A stretch of DNA of 64,000 nucleotides from Sphingobacterium athyrii (GTDB lineage: Bacteria > Bacteroidota > Bacteroidia > Sphingobacteriales > Sphingobacteriaceae). The position numbers and the translations under genes were made by a program. The stretch's first letter is position 1, and every line of letters starts with the position of its first letter. The stretch lies in the NCBI RefSeq assembly GCF_003071065.1, contig NZ_QCXX01000007.1, positions 354,164 through 418,163 on the forward strand, in the 5' to 3' direction. Under the pieces are notes generated by a model. That model saw only the letters and a program-made list of their open reading frames with translations, ran no database searches and was not told where the DNA came from. Positions 1 through 8,602 of this stretch are shown one piece after another.

Positions 1-18
1 AATAAATAATTATTGATC

Positions 19-56
19 AGTCTTTGTTTTCATTTCCGTGGCTGAAAACAAAGACT
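19..56. terminator. Inverted repeat downstream of the PhoH-like gene
   Basis: A perfect 14-bp stem (19-32 pairing with 43-56) with a 10-nt loop lies about 150 bp past the minus-strand stop of the PhoH-like gene. Reading on the minus strand it is followed by an A/T-rich run rather than a pure T tract, so it is a plausible but not classic intrinsic terminator. The remaining sequence between 57 and 203 shows no convincing gene on either strand. Confidence 0.45.
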
Positions 57-203
57 CGATTATGCATCCATGGCCTTTTCTAATGGTCCAAATGAACCAG
101 TTTATCGTGCCTTTTAAAGACGATATGAATATCCAGATCCTCTTGGTCCGTACTGGGCTTCCGATCGGGGATATTACAATTGATCTATTTTTGCAACGAA
201 CGA

Positions 204-1169
204 TTAAATGTCGCCGTATGCTTCCAAAATGCGTCGCACCAATTTATGACGAACCACATCGCCACCACTAAGGTGGATAATATCAATACCTTCAATATTT
301 TCCAGCAAACGGATCGATGTCGAAAGGCCCGATTGATTCTTTTTAGGGAGATCGACCTGTGTCATATCACCTGTAACAATGAATTTTGCGGTCGGCCCCA
401 TACGGGTCAAAAACATCTTTAACTGCATATCCGTTGCATTTTGGGCTTCATCCAAAATGACAAAACAATTATCCAGTGTGCGTCCCCGCATAAATGCCAG
501 AGGCGCAACCTCGATGGTACGGTTTTCTAAATATCCTTTTAATTTTTCGGCCGGAATCATATCGTCCAATGCATCGTACAGAGGTCTTAAGTAGGGATCT
601 ACCTTTTCTTTCAGATCTCCGGGTAAAAAACCGAGGTTTTCTCCAGCTTCCACCGCTGGTCTTGTCAGGATAATACGTTTGATTTCTTTATTGCGAAGTG
701 CCCGGACAGCAAGTGCAACAGCCGTATAGGTCTTTCCTGTTCCTGCCGGACCAATGGCAAATAAGATATCATTTTTCGAAATACTATCGACCATCCGTCG
801 CTGATTGGCTGTCCGTGCGCGGACAATCAAACCATTGGGTCCATAAACTATGGGCTCAGAACCAAAGACAGCTTGCTTGGCAGCAATTTCCTTTTCCTGT
901 TGGGCAGCAGAACCTGCACTTGCCCCAAGGAGATTTTCAAAATCCAACAACGTAATGTTGTTAAATTTCTCAAGGTGAGCCATGACTTCCTTAAACGATT
1001 GCTCAAACAGCTCCAACTCCTTCGCATCACCTAACACTTTCATTTCACTTCCACGAGCCACAATCCGCAGTTTTGGGAATTGCTTCTTTAAATAATCAAA
1101 GTGCTCATTGTCTGCTCCCCATAATACGGGCAAATTCAGACCATCTAATGCAATTAGTAATTCGTTCAA
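204..1169 (-). CDS. PhoH-like ATPase (YbeZ/PhoL type)
   Basis: PhoH-family P-loop ATPase of 321 residues, cytoplasmic. Seen: a Walker A segment GPAGTGKT, a Walker B-like stretch VILDEAQNAT, and the family hallmark RPAVEAGENLGFLPGD. The N-terminal ~100 residues match the usual Bacteroidota PhoH leader, ending in a 'PKLRIVARG' segment. Family knowledge: PhoH/YbeZ proteins are linked to RNA metabolism together with the endoribonuclease YbeY; the substrate is not settled. The start appears to be TTG at 1169: a stop codon lies two codons upstream in frame and the next in-frame methionine would remove conserved sequence. It stands alone and is divergent from the SAM-hydrolase-family gene across a 420-bp gap. 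Confidence 0.93.
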   Translation of the reverse strand: MNELLIALDGLNLPVLWGADNEHFDYLKKQFPKLRIVARGSEMKVLGDAKELELFEQSFKEVMAHLEKFNNITLLDFENLLGASAGSAAQQEKEIAAKQAVFGSEPIVYGPNGLIVRARTANQRRMVDSISKNDILFAIGPAGTGKTYTAVALAVRALRNKEIKRIILTRPAVEAGENLGFLPGDLKEKVDPYLRPLYDALDDMIPAEKLKGYLENRTIEVAPLAFMRGRTLDNCFVILDEAQNATDMQLKMFLTRMGPTAKFIVTGDMTQVDLPKKNQSGLSTSIRLLENIEGIDIIHLSGGDVVRHKLVRRILEAYGDI

Positions 1170-1592
1170 ATTTTATCCTATTTTAGAATTAATTAGATTG
1201 TAGCTACCACGCAATAGCTCTTATGCGTAATACTATTCAAAATTAACGTATTCTAATGAGAAAATAGACCATACCAAAGAGATTTTTGCAAAAAGAAAAC
1301 CAAATTATTTTTTTCGTATTTTATACTTGAGTTTTGCTTTTAAAAGTGGATCTTCAGGGTGCGGAAACCAATTCTTTATTATTTAAATCGAAGCTATGTT
1401 TGTGTGTATCAACCGGAAAAAGATATATTCAAAATAAGTTCTTCAATTAGCTTTACAAATCAGCTGATAAATAGTAATTTTGCTCTCTATTTAAATAGAT
1501 TTTTTAGCATCAGAACAAGTAAGCAACAGAAGATCTATTTCTATTCATTCAAAAAGGGAATTCGACAGCAATTCGGTCTACTTTAGATTATA
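1170..1592. other. Divergent intergenic region
   Basis: No convincing gene. It separates the minus-strand PhoH-like gene from the plus-strand SAM adenosyltransferase-family gene. A Bacteroidota -7 box faces right at 1475-1482 and another faces left at 1238-1245 (CAAAATTA on the plus strand). A GTG-initiated open frame at 1359-1586 has no recognisable features and runs up to the next start; I treat it as chance. Confidence 0.5.
1452..1482 (+). promoter_or_regulatory. Candidate Bacteroidota promoter
   Basis: TAATTTTG at 1475-1482 fits the TAnnTTTG -7 consensus, and TTTA at 1452-1455 sits exactly 19 nt upstream where TTTG is expected. It would drive the SAM hydroxide adenosyltransferase-family gene with a leader of about 105 nt. 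Confidence 0.4.
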
Positions 1593-2381
1593 ATGGCAGT
1601 AATTACGTTAACGACAGATCTAGGACATAAGGATTTTTATCAAGCTGCGCTAAAAGGGAGCCTTTTAACGCAGTTGTCTGATGTTAATATTGTCGATATC
1701 ACCCACGAGATCCCAGCATTCAACATTCCGCGCGCAGCCTTTGTACTTGGTAACGCCTATCATTATTTTCCCAAAGGGACCGTACATATCATCGGTATCA
1801 ACACCTTATTTCATGAAGAATCCAAATACATCGGCATGAAATACAAGGACCATTATTTTGTCGGCGCGGACAATGGTATTTTCAGTTTGCTGTTAAATGG
1901 AAATGAGCCCCAGGAATTGTATGAACTCAATCTGATGCAGGACCTGCGATACCTCCATTTCCCACTCGCTGACATTCTTTCAAAATCAGCCTGTCATATT
2001 GCAAAAGGGGGAAAACTGAAAGATGTGGGCACGCCGATGCATCAACTGATAGAAAAAGTTACATTACAGCCGATCTTTGATAAGGATATGATACGGGGCA
2101 ATGTCATCTACGTTGACGCCTTTGGCAATGCCATTACCAATATTTCAAAAGACCTGTTCAATAAAGTCCAAAAAGGGCGAAATTTTGTCTTGTATTTCAA
2201 GCGCAACGAAACGATCACCAACCTTTCCTGGCATTACAATGAGGTCGGCGAAGGCGAAAAATTATGTCTCTTTGGAATCAGTAATTATCTGGAAATTGCG
2301 ATCAACAAGGGCAACGCGAGCCAGCTTTTGGGACTTCACGATGACGACTCCAATGTCATCCGTATCGAATTTAAAGATTAA
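1593..2381 (+). CDS. SAM hydroxide adenosyltransferase / SAM hydrolase family (DUF62)
   Basis: 262-residue cytoplasmic protein of the DUF62 family, known to cleave S-adenosylmethionine to adenosine and methionine using water; the fluorinase and chlorinase belong to the same fold. Seen: N-terminal TLTTDLG followed by an Asp-rich segment, the 'DITHEIPAFNIPRAA' block, 'GTVHIIGIN', and 'FVGADNGIFS', all in the family order, plus the C-terminal domain with 'VDAFGNAITNI'. Length agrees with the family. The physiological role in Bacteroidota is unknown. It has its own promoter-like region and is followed, after about 135 bp, by a membrane coiled-coil protein. Confidence 0.9.
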   Translation: MAVITLTTDLGHKDFYQAALKGSLLTQLSDVNIVDITHEIPAFNIPRAAFVLGNAYHYFPKGTVHIIGINTLFHEESKYIGMKYKDHYFVGADNGIFSLLLNGNEPQELYELNLMQDLRYLHFPLADILSKSACHIAKGGKLKDVGTPMHQLIEKVTLQPIFDKDMIRGNVIYVDAFGNAITNISKDLFNKVQKGRNFVLYFKRNETITNLSWHYNEVGEGEKLCLFGISNYLEIAINKGNASQLLGLHDDDSNVIRIEFKD

Positions 2382-2517
2382 TTTCATAAATTCATTCTTA
2401 GAAATTATTTGCCCACATGTGTCAAGCCCCAAAACAGGGATAGTGCTTGTAGCAGTTCTGCTGCCAAGGCAAAGCAATTTCAGCAAACTTAATATGGGAT
2501 TGATTGGTTCATTGTTT

Positions 2518-3069
2518 ATGAAGTCTTTAAAATACACGCTACTGCCCTTTCTTTTATTATTTAACCTCGCGTATTTGATGGCGCAGGAAAATGCAGATTC
2601 TAGTGCTTTTGAAGTACAGCGCAAACGTGTCAATAGCCTGCTTGAGGCAAGACAACAGAAGTTCGGCGCTTATGATACGAGCCTCACTCAGAAAACAGGA
2701 CTTTTTGGACTGTTTAAATCCAAGGGTGATATGCAAAAAAGCATCGATATCCTCAAAGATGTCGTGATCACAGATAACAACATCTTTTTGGAAACCCAAC
2801 AGCTGCTCAAAATCAAAGATTTCGAAAAGGACAAATTCCGGCAGATGGCCACAGAATATGATAAGCAGATCTCAGCCTATATGGGCACAATTAATAAACT
2901 TCAGCTTGAAAATGAAAGACTCAGGACACAATTGGACAAATCAGCCGGAAACGGACTGTCCGGCAATGTATGGCTTTACCTGGCCTTGCTCGTCATCCTA
3001 GTGCTAGCAGTCTTATTGTATCGTAGCCGTACACAAAAATCAGTCCCCATCCCTAAAAATACGGACTAG
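2518..3069 (+). CDS. Secreted coiled-coil protein with C-terminal membrane anchor
   Basis: Not recognised by function. The open frame extends far upstream, but that part overlaps the preceding gene in another frame, so I start at ATG 2518 (alternative ATG 2494). This gives 183 residues: a signal peptide or membrane helix (residues 1-23, ending ...LMAQ), a polar helical region, a likely coiled coil around residues 85-140 rich in Lys/Gln/Glu, and a C-terminal hydrophobic helix (about 150-172) with a basic tail. It therefore has a membrane segment at each end with a helical rod between. Proteins of this topology in Bacteroidota are sometimes labelled 'tRNA (guanine-N1)-methyltransferase', but no methyltransferase motif is visible and I do not support that name. 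Confidence 0.72.
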   Translation: MKSLKYTLLPFLLLFNLAYLMAQENADSSAFEVQRKRVNSLLEARQQKFGAYDTSLTQKTGLFGLFKSKGDMQKSIDILKDVVITDNNIFLETQQLLKIKDFEKDKFRQMATEYDKQISAYMGTINKLQLENERLRTQLDKSAGNGLSGNVWLYLALLVILVLAVLLYRSRTQKSVPIPKNTD

Positions 3070-3195
3070 TGCTTTTGGGCGTATAGCGATGACATGCACC
3101 ACGAGAATTGGCTAAATGATAATTATTGTTGATTAAAAGCAGTCAAAAGCCAAAAAATTGACCAAAGTATGATAGCAAAATATTTTTAATCTCTT

Positions 3196-3203
3196 TACAT
3201 TTG
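3196..3203 (+). promoter_or_regulatory. Candidate -7 box upstream of ABC exporter
   Basis: TACATTTG fits the TAnnTTTG -7 consensus about 30 nt before the ABC transporter start. No good -33 TTTG is found at the expected spacing, so support is partial. Confidence 0.35.
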
Positions 3204-3234
3204 TCCTCGCAACAAAACATTGAAGTAGCGGATT

Positions 3235-5070
3235 ATGGCAAGAGGTTTCAATAGTGGTAATAAACAAGAAGAAGATCTACCAAAACCAAAGTTAAATAAG
3301 GAGCTCCTGTTACGGGCTTCGAAAATAATGACCTATTTAAGGCCTTATCGGGTTAAGTTTGGAATCGGCATGTTATTTTTGGTATTATCCAGTCTTTCCA
3401 TGCTAGCTTTCCCTGCACTTTTGGGTGCGATGATTGATGCCGCCCAAGGCAAGCAAAAATACACCTGGCTACCCCCTGAAGTGTATTACATTGGTGGAAT
3501 AGCCTTTATCATTCTATCGTTTACGTCCGTCGTTTCTTTTTTCCGAATCCGTATCTTCGTCGAGATCGCTGAACGCGCTTTGTCCAAAATTCGTAAAGAT
3601 ACCTACCATAAGCTTATCTCCTTGCCGATTGAATTTTTCGCCAATCGCCGTGTTGGAGAATTAAATAGCAGACTTTCCGCTGATCTATCCCAGATCCAGG
3701 ACACCTTAACCACTACATTGGCTGAAATTTTAAGACAATTGATCAGTCTTTGTTTTGGAGTATTTCTGCTCGTCTGGGTATCGCCCAAATTGGCCTTGAT
3801 GAATCTCTGCATATTACCCGTCATCGTGGTTGCCGCAATTGTCTTCGGAAAATTTATTCGTGAATTATCCAGACAGGCGCAGGATAAGATGGCGGAATCA
3901 AATAGCATAGTTCAAGAAACTTTATTGGGCATTAGCAATGTAAAAGCTTTTGTGAACGAATACTTTGAATTCAACCGTTACAGTAATCAGATGGATTCTG
4001 TTGTCAAATTAGCGGTCAAGGGAGCAACATTCCGAGGAGCCTTTGCTTCATTTATCATATTCTGTATTTTCGGTGCTGTTATCGCCGTTATTTGGTATGG
4101 AGCCGCATTGGTTTCTATCCATGAGATGTCTGTCGGTGATCTAACAACATATATCCTTTATTCGATGTTTGTTGCCGGATCGATGGGTAGTTTCCCTGAA
4201 TTATACGCAAACATACAGCGCTCACTTGGCGCCAGCGAAAGGATCCTGGAAATTCTTGATGAACCACAGGAGGATATCAAAGTTGAACCGAGTTGCAAGG
4301 AGATCAGTAAAAAGATGAGTGGAAATCTCCGTTTTAATCATGTGGCATTCGCCTACCCTAGCCGTCCGGATATTGAAATTCTCAAAGACATTAATTTTAC
4401 CGCCAATGCTGGCGATAAAATCGCCATCGTCGGCCCTAGCGGCACCGGTAAATCAACCATTGCCTCTTTAATACTACAGTTCTATACCAGCAATAAGGGA
4501 GAAGTACTTTATGATGGCAAGCCTGCGTCGGACTTTGAGCTGTGCGATATACGCAACCAGGTAGCCATAGTACCGCAGGACGTACTGCTCTTCGGCGGAA
4601 CAATCCGCGAGAATATTGCCTATGGTAAATTAGACGCCACGGAAAATGAAATAACAGAAGCTGCCAAACGCGCCAACGCCCATCAATTTATATTAAATTT
4701 CCCTGAAGAGTATGATACCGTGGTCGGAGAACGTGGTGTAAAACTCTCGGGAGGACAGCGTCAACGCATCGCTATTGCCCGGGCTTTACTCAAAGACCCA
4801 GCGATTCTGATTCTGGATGAAGCAACGTCTTCATTGGATTCCGAATCAGAACGTCAGGTACAAGATGCGCTGGAAGAATTAATGCGTGGCCGTACATCCA
4901 TCATCATTGCCCACCGTTTATCGACGATAGTCGATGCAGACAAAATTATCGTGGTCGAAAATGGCATCGTCTCAGAAAGCGGAACACATTTCGAATTATT
5001 ACAGAAAGAAACCGGGCTGTACCGCCACCTCTATACCCTACAATCCAAACAGCAGAAAGTAGATATGTAA
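3235..5070 (+). CDS. ABC exporter half-transporter (MsbA/multidrug type)
   Basis: 611-residue fusion of a six-helix exporter membrane domain (about residues 40-340) and a C-terminal ATPase domain. Seen: Walker A GPSGTGKST at about 400-408, signature LSGGQRQR at 504-511, Walker B ILILDE at about 524-529, and the switch histidine in IIAHRLST. It is a half-transporter expected to act as a homodimer in the inner membrane. Bacterial relatives export lipid A (MsbA), lipids, peptides or drugs; the sequence does not fix the substrate. The cytosolic N-terminal tail of about 35 polar residues is common in Bacteroidota members. No partner half-transporter is adjacent. Confidence 0.93.
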   Translation: MARGFNSGNKQEEDLPKPKLNKELLLRASKIMTYLRPYRVKFGIGMLFLVLSSLSMLAFPALLGAMIDAAQGKQKYTWLPPEVYYIGGIAFIILSFTSVVSFFRIRIFVEIAERALSKIRKDTYHKLISLPIEFFANRRVGELNSRLSADLSQIQDTLTTTLAEILRQLISLCFGVFLLVWVSPKLALMNLCILPVIVVAAIVFGKFIRELSRQAQDKMAESNSIVQETLLGISNVKAFVNEYFEFNRYSNQMDSVVKLAVKGATFRGAFASFIIFCIFGAVIAVIWYGAALVSIHEMSVGDLTTYILYSMFVAGSMGSFPELYANIQRSLGASERILEILDEPQEDIKVEPSCKEISKKMSGNLRFNHVAFAYPSRPDIEILKDINFTANAGDKIAIVGPSGTGKSTIASLILQFYTSNKGEVLYDGKPASDFELCDIRNQVAIVPQDVLLFGGTIRENIAYGKLDATENEITEAAKRANAHQFILNFPEEYDTVVGERGVKLSGGQRQRIAIARALLKDPAILILDEATSSLDSESERQVQDALEELMRGRTSIIIAHRLSTIVDADKIIVVENGIVSESGTHFELLQKETGLYRHLYTLQSKQQKVDM

Positions 5071-5173
5071 AATTTTGTTAATTATTGATTCTTTTTAAAC
5101 AAATTGTTCCAGTGATTGTTCATTTGGTATCATACTTGATTATCATTTGAATACACAATAAAATAGAAGAATT

Positions 5174-5572
5174 ATGAAAAATAGCAAAAATGGATTAGTG
5201 GCATTTGCTTTGGTAGGATTGGCTGCGGGAGCTGCTGCATGGTATCTTTTAGGAACAGATGACGGGAAAAAGCAATTAGATCGTGCAAATGATGGCATCA
5301 AAAGCTTAACTAAGTCATTGAAAGATCTTTCGAAAAAAGAAGCTAGAAAAGCCCAAAAGTTAGCCAATAGAGCTTCGGCTGAGCTGGACAACTTAAAATC
5401 AAAAGCACAGGCTGCTTTCAGTAAAGCGACGGACGATGCAGATGCATTGAAAAACAAGGCAAAAGAAGCAGGCAGAGAAGCTTTGGACCACGCCAACAAT
5501 GCAGCACAAAATTTAGCAAGTAAAATCGACAACACAACCGATGCTGCTAAATCAAAAATTTCTAATGCATAA
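5174..5572 (+). CDS. YtxH-domain small membrane protein
   Basis: 132 residues. Seen: a short basic N-terminus, one hydrophobic segment rich in Gly/Ala (about residues 8-27, ending in AWYLLG), then a long Ala/Lys/Asp-rich amphipathic helix with LEA/apolipoprotein-like periodicity. This layout (one TM helix followed by a Lys/Ala-rich helix) is that of YtxH proteins, which are general-stress associated in Firmicutes. No enzymatic function is implied. It stands alone between the ABC exporter and ccmB; a short A-run/T-run hairpin follows the stop. Confidence 0.8.
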   Translation: MKNSKNGLVAFALVGLAAGAAAWYLLGTDDGKKQLDRANDGIKSLTKSLKDLSKKEARKAQKLANRASAELDNLKSKAQAAFSKATDDADALKNKAKEAGREALDHANNAAQNLASKIDNTTDAAKSKISNA

Positions 5573-5603
5573 GTAAAAAAAACGTTTTTTTAAGAATTGG
5601 TGG

Positions 5604-5635
5604 TTTGGCCGCCTTCGGTGGTTAAAATACATTTG
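5604..5635 (+). promoter_or_regulatory. Bacteroidota promoter upstream of ccmB
   Basis: TTTG at 5604-5607, 20 nt, then TACATTTG at 5628-5635: a good match to the primary-sigma consensus of Bacteroidota. A second overlapping TATCTTTG follows at 5636-5643. The ccmB ATG is at 5650, so the leader is very short. Confidence 0.6.
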
Positions 5636-5649
5636 TATCTTTGCGGAAT

Positions 5650-6309
5650 ATGACTTTACTGCAACAGGTAAAAACCTTAATTCTTAAAGACATCATTCTG
5701 GAATGGCGATCAAAATACGCCATCAACGGAATCCTACTATATGTCGTATCTACTGTATTTGTTTGTTACCAAGCATTCAAGTCAGTAGATACCACAGTTT
5801 GGAATGCTTTGTTCTGGATTATCATGTTATTTGCATCCATCAATGCCATCAACAAGAGCTTCGTTCAGGAAAATCCCAACCGACAACTCTATTATTATTC
5901 CGTAGTTGACCCACGGGCAATTATTCTCGCCAAAGTCATTTACAACATGTTATTGATGACCATCCTGGCTACCATTGCTTATTTCGTTTATTCGATCATA
6001 TTTCAAAATCCTCTCGGGGATCCCACGCTATATTTCATTTCGGTCATTTTGGGCAGCATCAGTTTTGCCAGTGTATTTACTATGATTTCGGGCATCAGTT
6101 CAAAAGCCGGAAATAACAGCACGCTAATGGCCATTTTAAGTTTTCCGGCAATCATACCGCTGTTGATCGTACTGATCAAACTCTCCCGCAATGCAATAGA
6201 AGGTTTGGAAAGAGCAGCAAGCATGAGAGAAATAATCGTATTACTCGCAATTAATGTAATCACGATCACTATTTCTTTATTGTTATTTCCGTACCTTTGG
6301 CGAGATTAA
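5650..6309 (+). CDS. ccmB: Haem exporter membrane subunit CcmB
   Basis: 219 residues, with six predicted membrane segments and the usual CcmB start 'LLQQVKTLILKDIILEWRSK'. CcmB is the permease of the CcmABC(D) complex, which releases haem-loaded CcmE for cytochrome c maturation at the inner membrane. I start at ATG 5650 rather than the in-frame TTG at 5641, which is part of a promoter element. It is followed 35 nt later by a CcmC-like gene and then a CcmD-like gene. The ATPase CcmA is not adjacent and must be encoded elsewhere if the complex is complete. Confidence 0.9.
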   Translation: MTLLQQVKTLILKDIILEWRSKYAINGILLYVVSTVFVCYQAFKSVDTTVWNALFWIIMLFASINAINKSFVQENPNRQLYYYSVVDPRAIILAKVIYNMLLMTILATIAYFVYSIIFQNPLGDPTLYFISVILGSISFASVFTMISGISSKAGNNSTLMAILSFPAIIPLLIVLIKLSRNAIEGLERAASMREIIVLLAINVITITISLLLFPYLWRD

Positions 6310-6344
6310 ATTTTAGGATTGAAACACATTAAATTCAATTTACC

Positions 6345-7013
6345 ATGAGAAAAAAATGGTGGAAAATATTAGCTGTTCTGATTATCTGCGCAGTCATTAT
6401 CAATGGTCTTTTAGGCCCTGTCCCCCGCCTATTTATCCTTCACGAAAGTATCCGTAATGTCTATTTCCATGTTCCGATGTGGTCTGCGATGATTGTGATG
6501 TACCTGATTTCTGTTATTTATAGTGTCAAATACCTTAATACAGGTAAACAAGAATACGATTTAATGGCCATAGAAGCCGTAAATACAGGTATTACCTTTT
6601 GTTTTTTTGGCCTGGCAACGGGAATGCTGTGGGCCAACATCACCTGGGGAGAGCCTTGGCCAAATGATCCCAAGTTAAATGGTTCGGCAATCGCGACATT
6701 AATGTACCTGGCCTATCTCGTACTCCGCAATGCACTCGAAGAAGAGCAGAAACGGGCGAAAATATCTGCTGTCTATAATATCTTTGCATTTCCGATCATT
6801 ATTGTATTGCTTTATATTCTTCCAAAAATGACAGATTCTCTTCATCCCGGAAGCGGTGGCAACGCTACCTTTGGCCAGCTACAAATGAGCAACGAGCTCC
6901 GCCCGACATTCTATGCTGCAATGATCGGATGGCCAATTATTGCTTTTTGGATCTGTTCGATGCGTTACAGGGTGCGTCTATTGGAAAGAAAAGAGCAGGA
7001 AATCGATTCATAA
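6345..7013 (+). CDS. CcmC/CcsA-type cytochrome c biogenesis protein
   Basis: 222 residues with about six membrane helices. Seen: a tryptophan-rich periplasmic loop 'WANITWGEPWPNDPKLN', the Bacteroidota form of the WWD haem-handling motif, and His residues next to helices ('YFHVPMW', 'LHPGSGG') suited to haem ligation. CcmC takes part in loading haem onto CcmE. It lies between ccmB and a CcmD-like gene, which supports the assignment. The C-terminus is a short basic cytoplasmic tail. Confidence 0.88.
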   Translation: MRKKWWKILAVLIICAVIINGLLGPVPRLFILHESIRNVYFHVPMWSAMIVMYLISVIYSVKYLNTGKQEYDLMAIEAVNTGITFCFFGLATGMLWANITWGEPWPNDPKLNGSAIATLMYLAYLVLRNALEEEQKRAKISAVYNIFAFPIIIVLLYILPKMTDSLHPGSGGNATFGQLQMSNELRPTFYAAMIGWPIIAFWICSMRYRVRLLERKEQEIDS

Positions 7014-7035
7014 AATAATAGAAACAGGCTATAAC

Positions 7036-7070
7036 TGCCTTAAAATAGGCATTAGGACAATAAGTCCTAA
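7036..7070 (+). other. Two adjacent small hairpins in the ccmC-ccmD gap
   Basis: TGCCT/AGGCA (7036-7040 with 7047-7051) is followed directly by TTAGGAC/GTCCTAA (7052-7058 with 7064-7070). They lie just after the CcmC-like stop in a 199-bp gap that is long for this operon. No T tract follows. They could be RNA-processing or attenuation elements, or chance. Confidence 0.3.
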
Positions 7071-7212
7071 GCTCATGAAATAAAATGGAAAAATAAGCAT
7101 AAGCCCTTTGATTATAGCGGATCAAATGGCGATAACACTGATCAAAAATAAATTCTGATGAAACCGGAGATTTACCCGATTACTCATCAGTCATTAAAAG
7201 ACAAATAATAGG

Positions 7213-7422
7213 ATGAAAAAAATAACATTGTCAATTGCATTATTAATCTTATCAACTGTAAGCACCTTCGCTCAGGATGACGTTGATATGGCAACAGGAT
7301 TACGTAGTGAGGGCAAAATCTATGTGGTTGTGCTCGTGATGCTGGTCATTTTTTTAGGTTTGGCCTTCTTTCTTTTCTTGCTCGATCGCCGCATTACGAA
7401 ATTGGAGAAAAAGAATAAATAG
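7213..7422 (+). CDS. CcmD-family small membrane protein
   Basis: 69 residues: an N-terminal hydrophobic signal-like segment ending in TFAQ, the short block 'GLRSEGKIYVVV', one membrane helix, and a basic tail 'LDRRITKLEKKNK'. The 'GKIYVV...LDR.ITKLEKK' pattern is that of CcmD-family proteins in Bacteroidota, which assist CcmC/CcmE in haem delivery. Position after ccmB and ccmC-like genes agrees. It is separated by only 20 nt from the following polytopic membrane protein. Confidence 0.8.
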   Translation: MKKITLSIALLILSTVSTFAQDDVDMATGLRSEGKIYVVVLVMLVIFLGLAFFLFLLDRRITKLEKKNK

Positions 7423-7442
7423 TCAGCTATCAATCGCATACC

Positions 7443-8426
7443 ATGATTATAAGTCAGTTCAGAAATTATACACCAATAAATATCCTATTTTTATCCTTTG
7501 TGGGTTTTGTATTATGCCTCGGCATATTCCTGCACCTTCCGGATAAACTGGATTCTGTTATTTTTGAACCGGCGCTTGGCAATCTATTGGGGGAAAACAA
7601 TTTAATCAATCTATCTCCGGCAACCAATGTCTTTATCACGCTCATTCTGACCATTTTTCAGGCAACCATACTTAACCGGATCACAAGCCACTTCAACCTG
7701 CTCGGAAAACCTAGTTTTCTGGTTGCTTTGATGTACATGACATTGGCCAGTTTATTTTTACCTTTTCTGGTGCTGTCGCCTACGCTCATCTGTAACTTTA
7801 TCTCAATATGGATGCTGAGTAAATTGCTTTCTTTGTATCGTCAGACCGATGTGAAAGCAGAAATGTTTGACTTGGGTATGATTGTCGGCATAGGAAGTCT
7901 GATTTATTTTCCTTTTTTGAGCATGTTCTTCTTGCTGTGGATAAGTCTGCTTATATTCAGACCATTCAATTGGCGCGAATGGATCACACCGCTTTTGGGA
8001 TTGGTCACTGTTTATTTTATACTCGCCGTCATCTATCTATGGGTAGGTAAAATGGAATTATTTTACACCATATGGTTACCATTCACGTATAAGTTCCCAA
8101 CTGCCATACGGATTCAATTGTTTGATTACCTCGTATTGGTCCCGATACTTTTTACACTGATCCTTTTCCTGTTGATCCTCAAGGATAATTTTTTCAAAAG
8201 CATCGTGCACATCCGGAAATCTTTCCAACTGTTGTTTTTCATGTTATGTCTGGCCGTGGCATCTTTCTATTGGAACAAGAAACTAACAGAAGCCCATTTT
8301 TTACTCTGTGCCCCCCCTATCGCTATTTATATGGCCTATTACTTCACCTATGCCAAAAAGAAATGGTTTTTTGAAGTTGTTTACGCCATTATTGTATTAA
8401 CGATAATCTACTTCCAATTTTTCTAA
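7443..8426 (+). CDS. Polytopic membrane protein, DUF6427-like
   Basis: 327 residues with about nine or ten hydrophobic helices and few polar loops; begins 'MIISQFRNYTPINILFL'. It resembles the Bacteroidota-only family I know as DUF6427, whose function is not established. No catalytic motif is visible. It follows the CcmD-like gene by 20 nt and precedes an outer-membrane protein, LptC and a periplasmic foldase, so a role in envelope biogenesis is possible but is inference from context only. Confidence 0.72.
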   Translation: MIISQFRNYTPINILFLSFVGFVLCLGIFLHLPDKLDSVIFEPALGNLLGENNLINLSPATNVFITLILTIFQATILNRITSHFNLLGKPSFLVALMYMTLASLFLPFLVLSPTLICNFISIWMLSKLLSLYRQTDVKAEMFDLGMIVGIGSLIYFPFLSMFFLLWISLLIFRPFNWREWITPLLGLVTVYFILAVIYLWVGKMELFYTIWLPFTYKFPTAIRIQLFDYLVLVPILFTLILFLLILKDNFFKSIVHIRKSFQLLFFMLCLAVASFYWNKKLTEAHFLLCAPPIAIYMAYYFTYAKKKWFFEVVYAIIVLTIIYFQFF

Positions 8427-8492
8427 ACAACTGTACAACAGGTGTTTAACCTTTTTTAACAAAATCGGCTTAACAAGCTCACAAAAATTGAA

Positions 8493-8500
8493 TAGTTTTG
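8493..8500 (+). promoter_or_regulatory. Candidate -7 box upstream of outer membrane protein gene
   Basis: TAGTTTTG fits TAnnTTTG and lies about 100 nt before the outer membrane protein start. No clear -33 TTTG is present at the usual spacing. Confidence 0.3.
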
Positions 8501-8602
8501 TATGCGAATAAAAGCAAAGAACATTTAATTACAGGAGTCAAAAAACTCAAAGATTTCACAAAAACTAAATAAACATTAGTTTCTCAATTTTATAGGTTGA
8601 CC

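Noticed and set aside
38..271. Plus-strand open frame of 77 codons at the left edge
   Set aside because: It overlaps the PhoH-like gene in antisense, has no recognisable features and begins inside an inverted repeat.
1359..1586. 75-codon frame just before the SAM adenosyltransferase-family gene
   Set aside because: GTG start, low-complexity composition, overlaps the candidate promoter, no similarity to a known family.
2101..3069. 322-codon reading of the coiled-coil protein
   Set aside because: The first ~130 codons overlap the preceding gene in another frame and have odd Ser/Arg-rich composition; the real start is near 2518.
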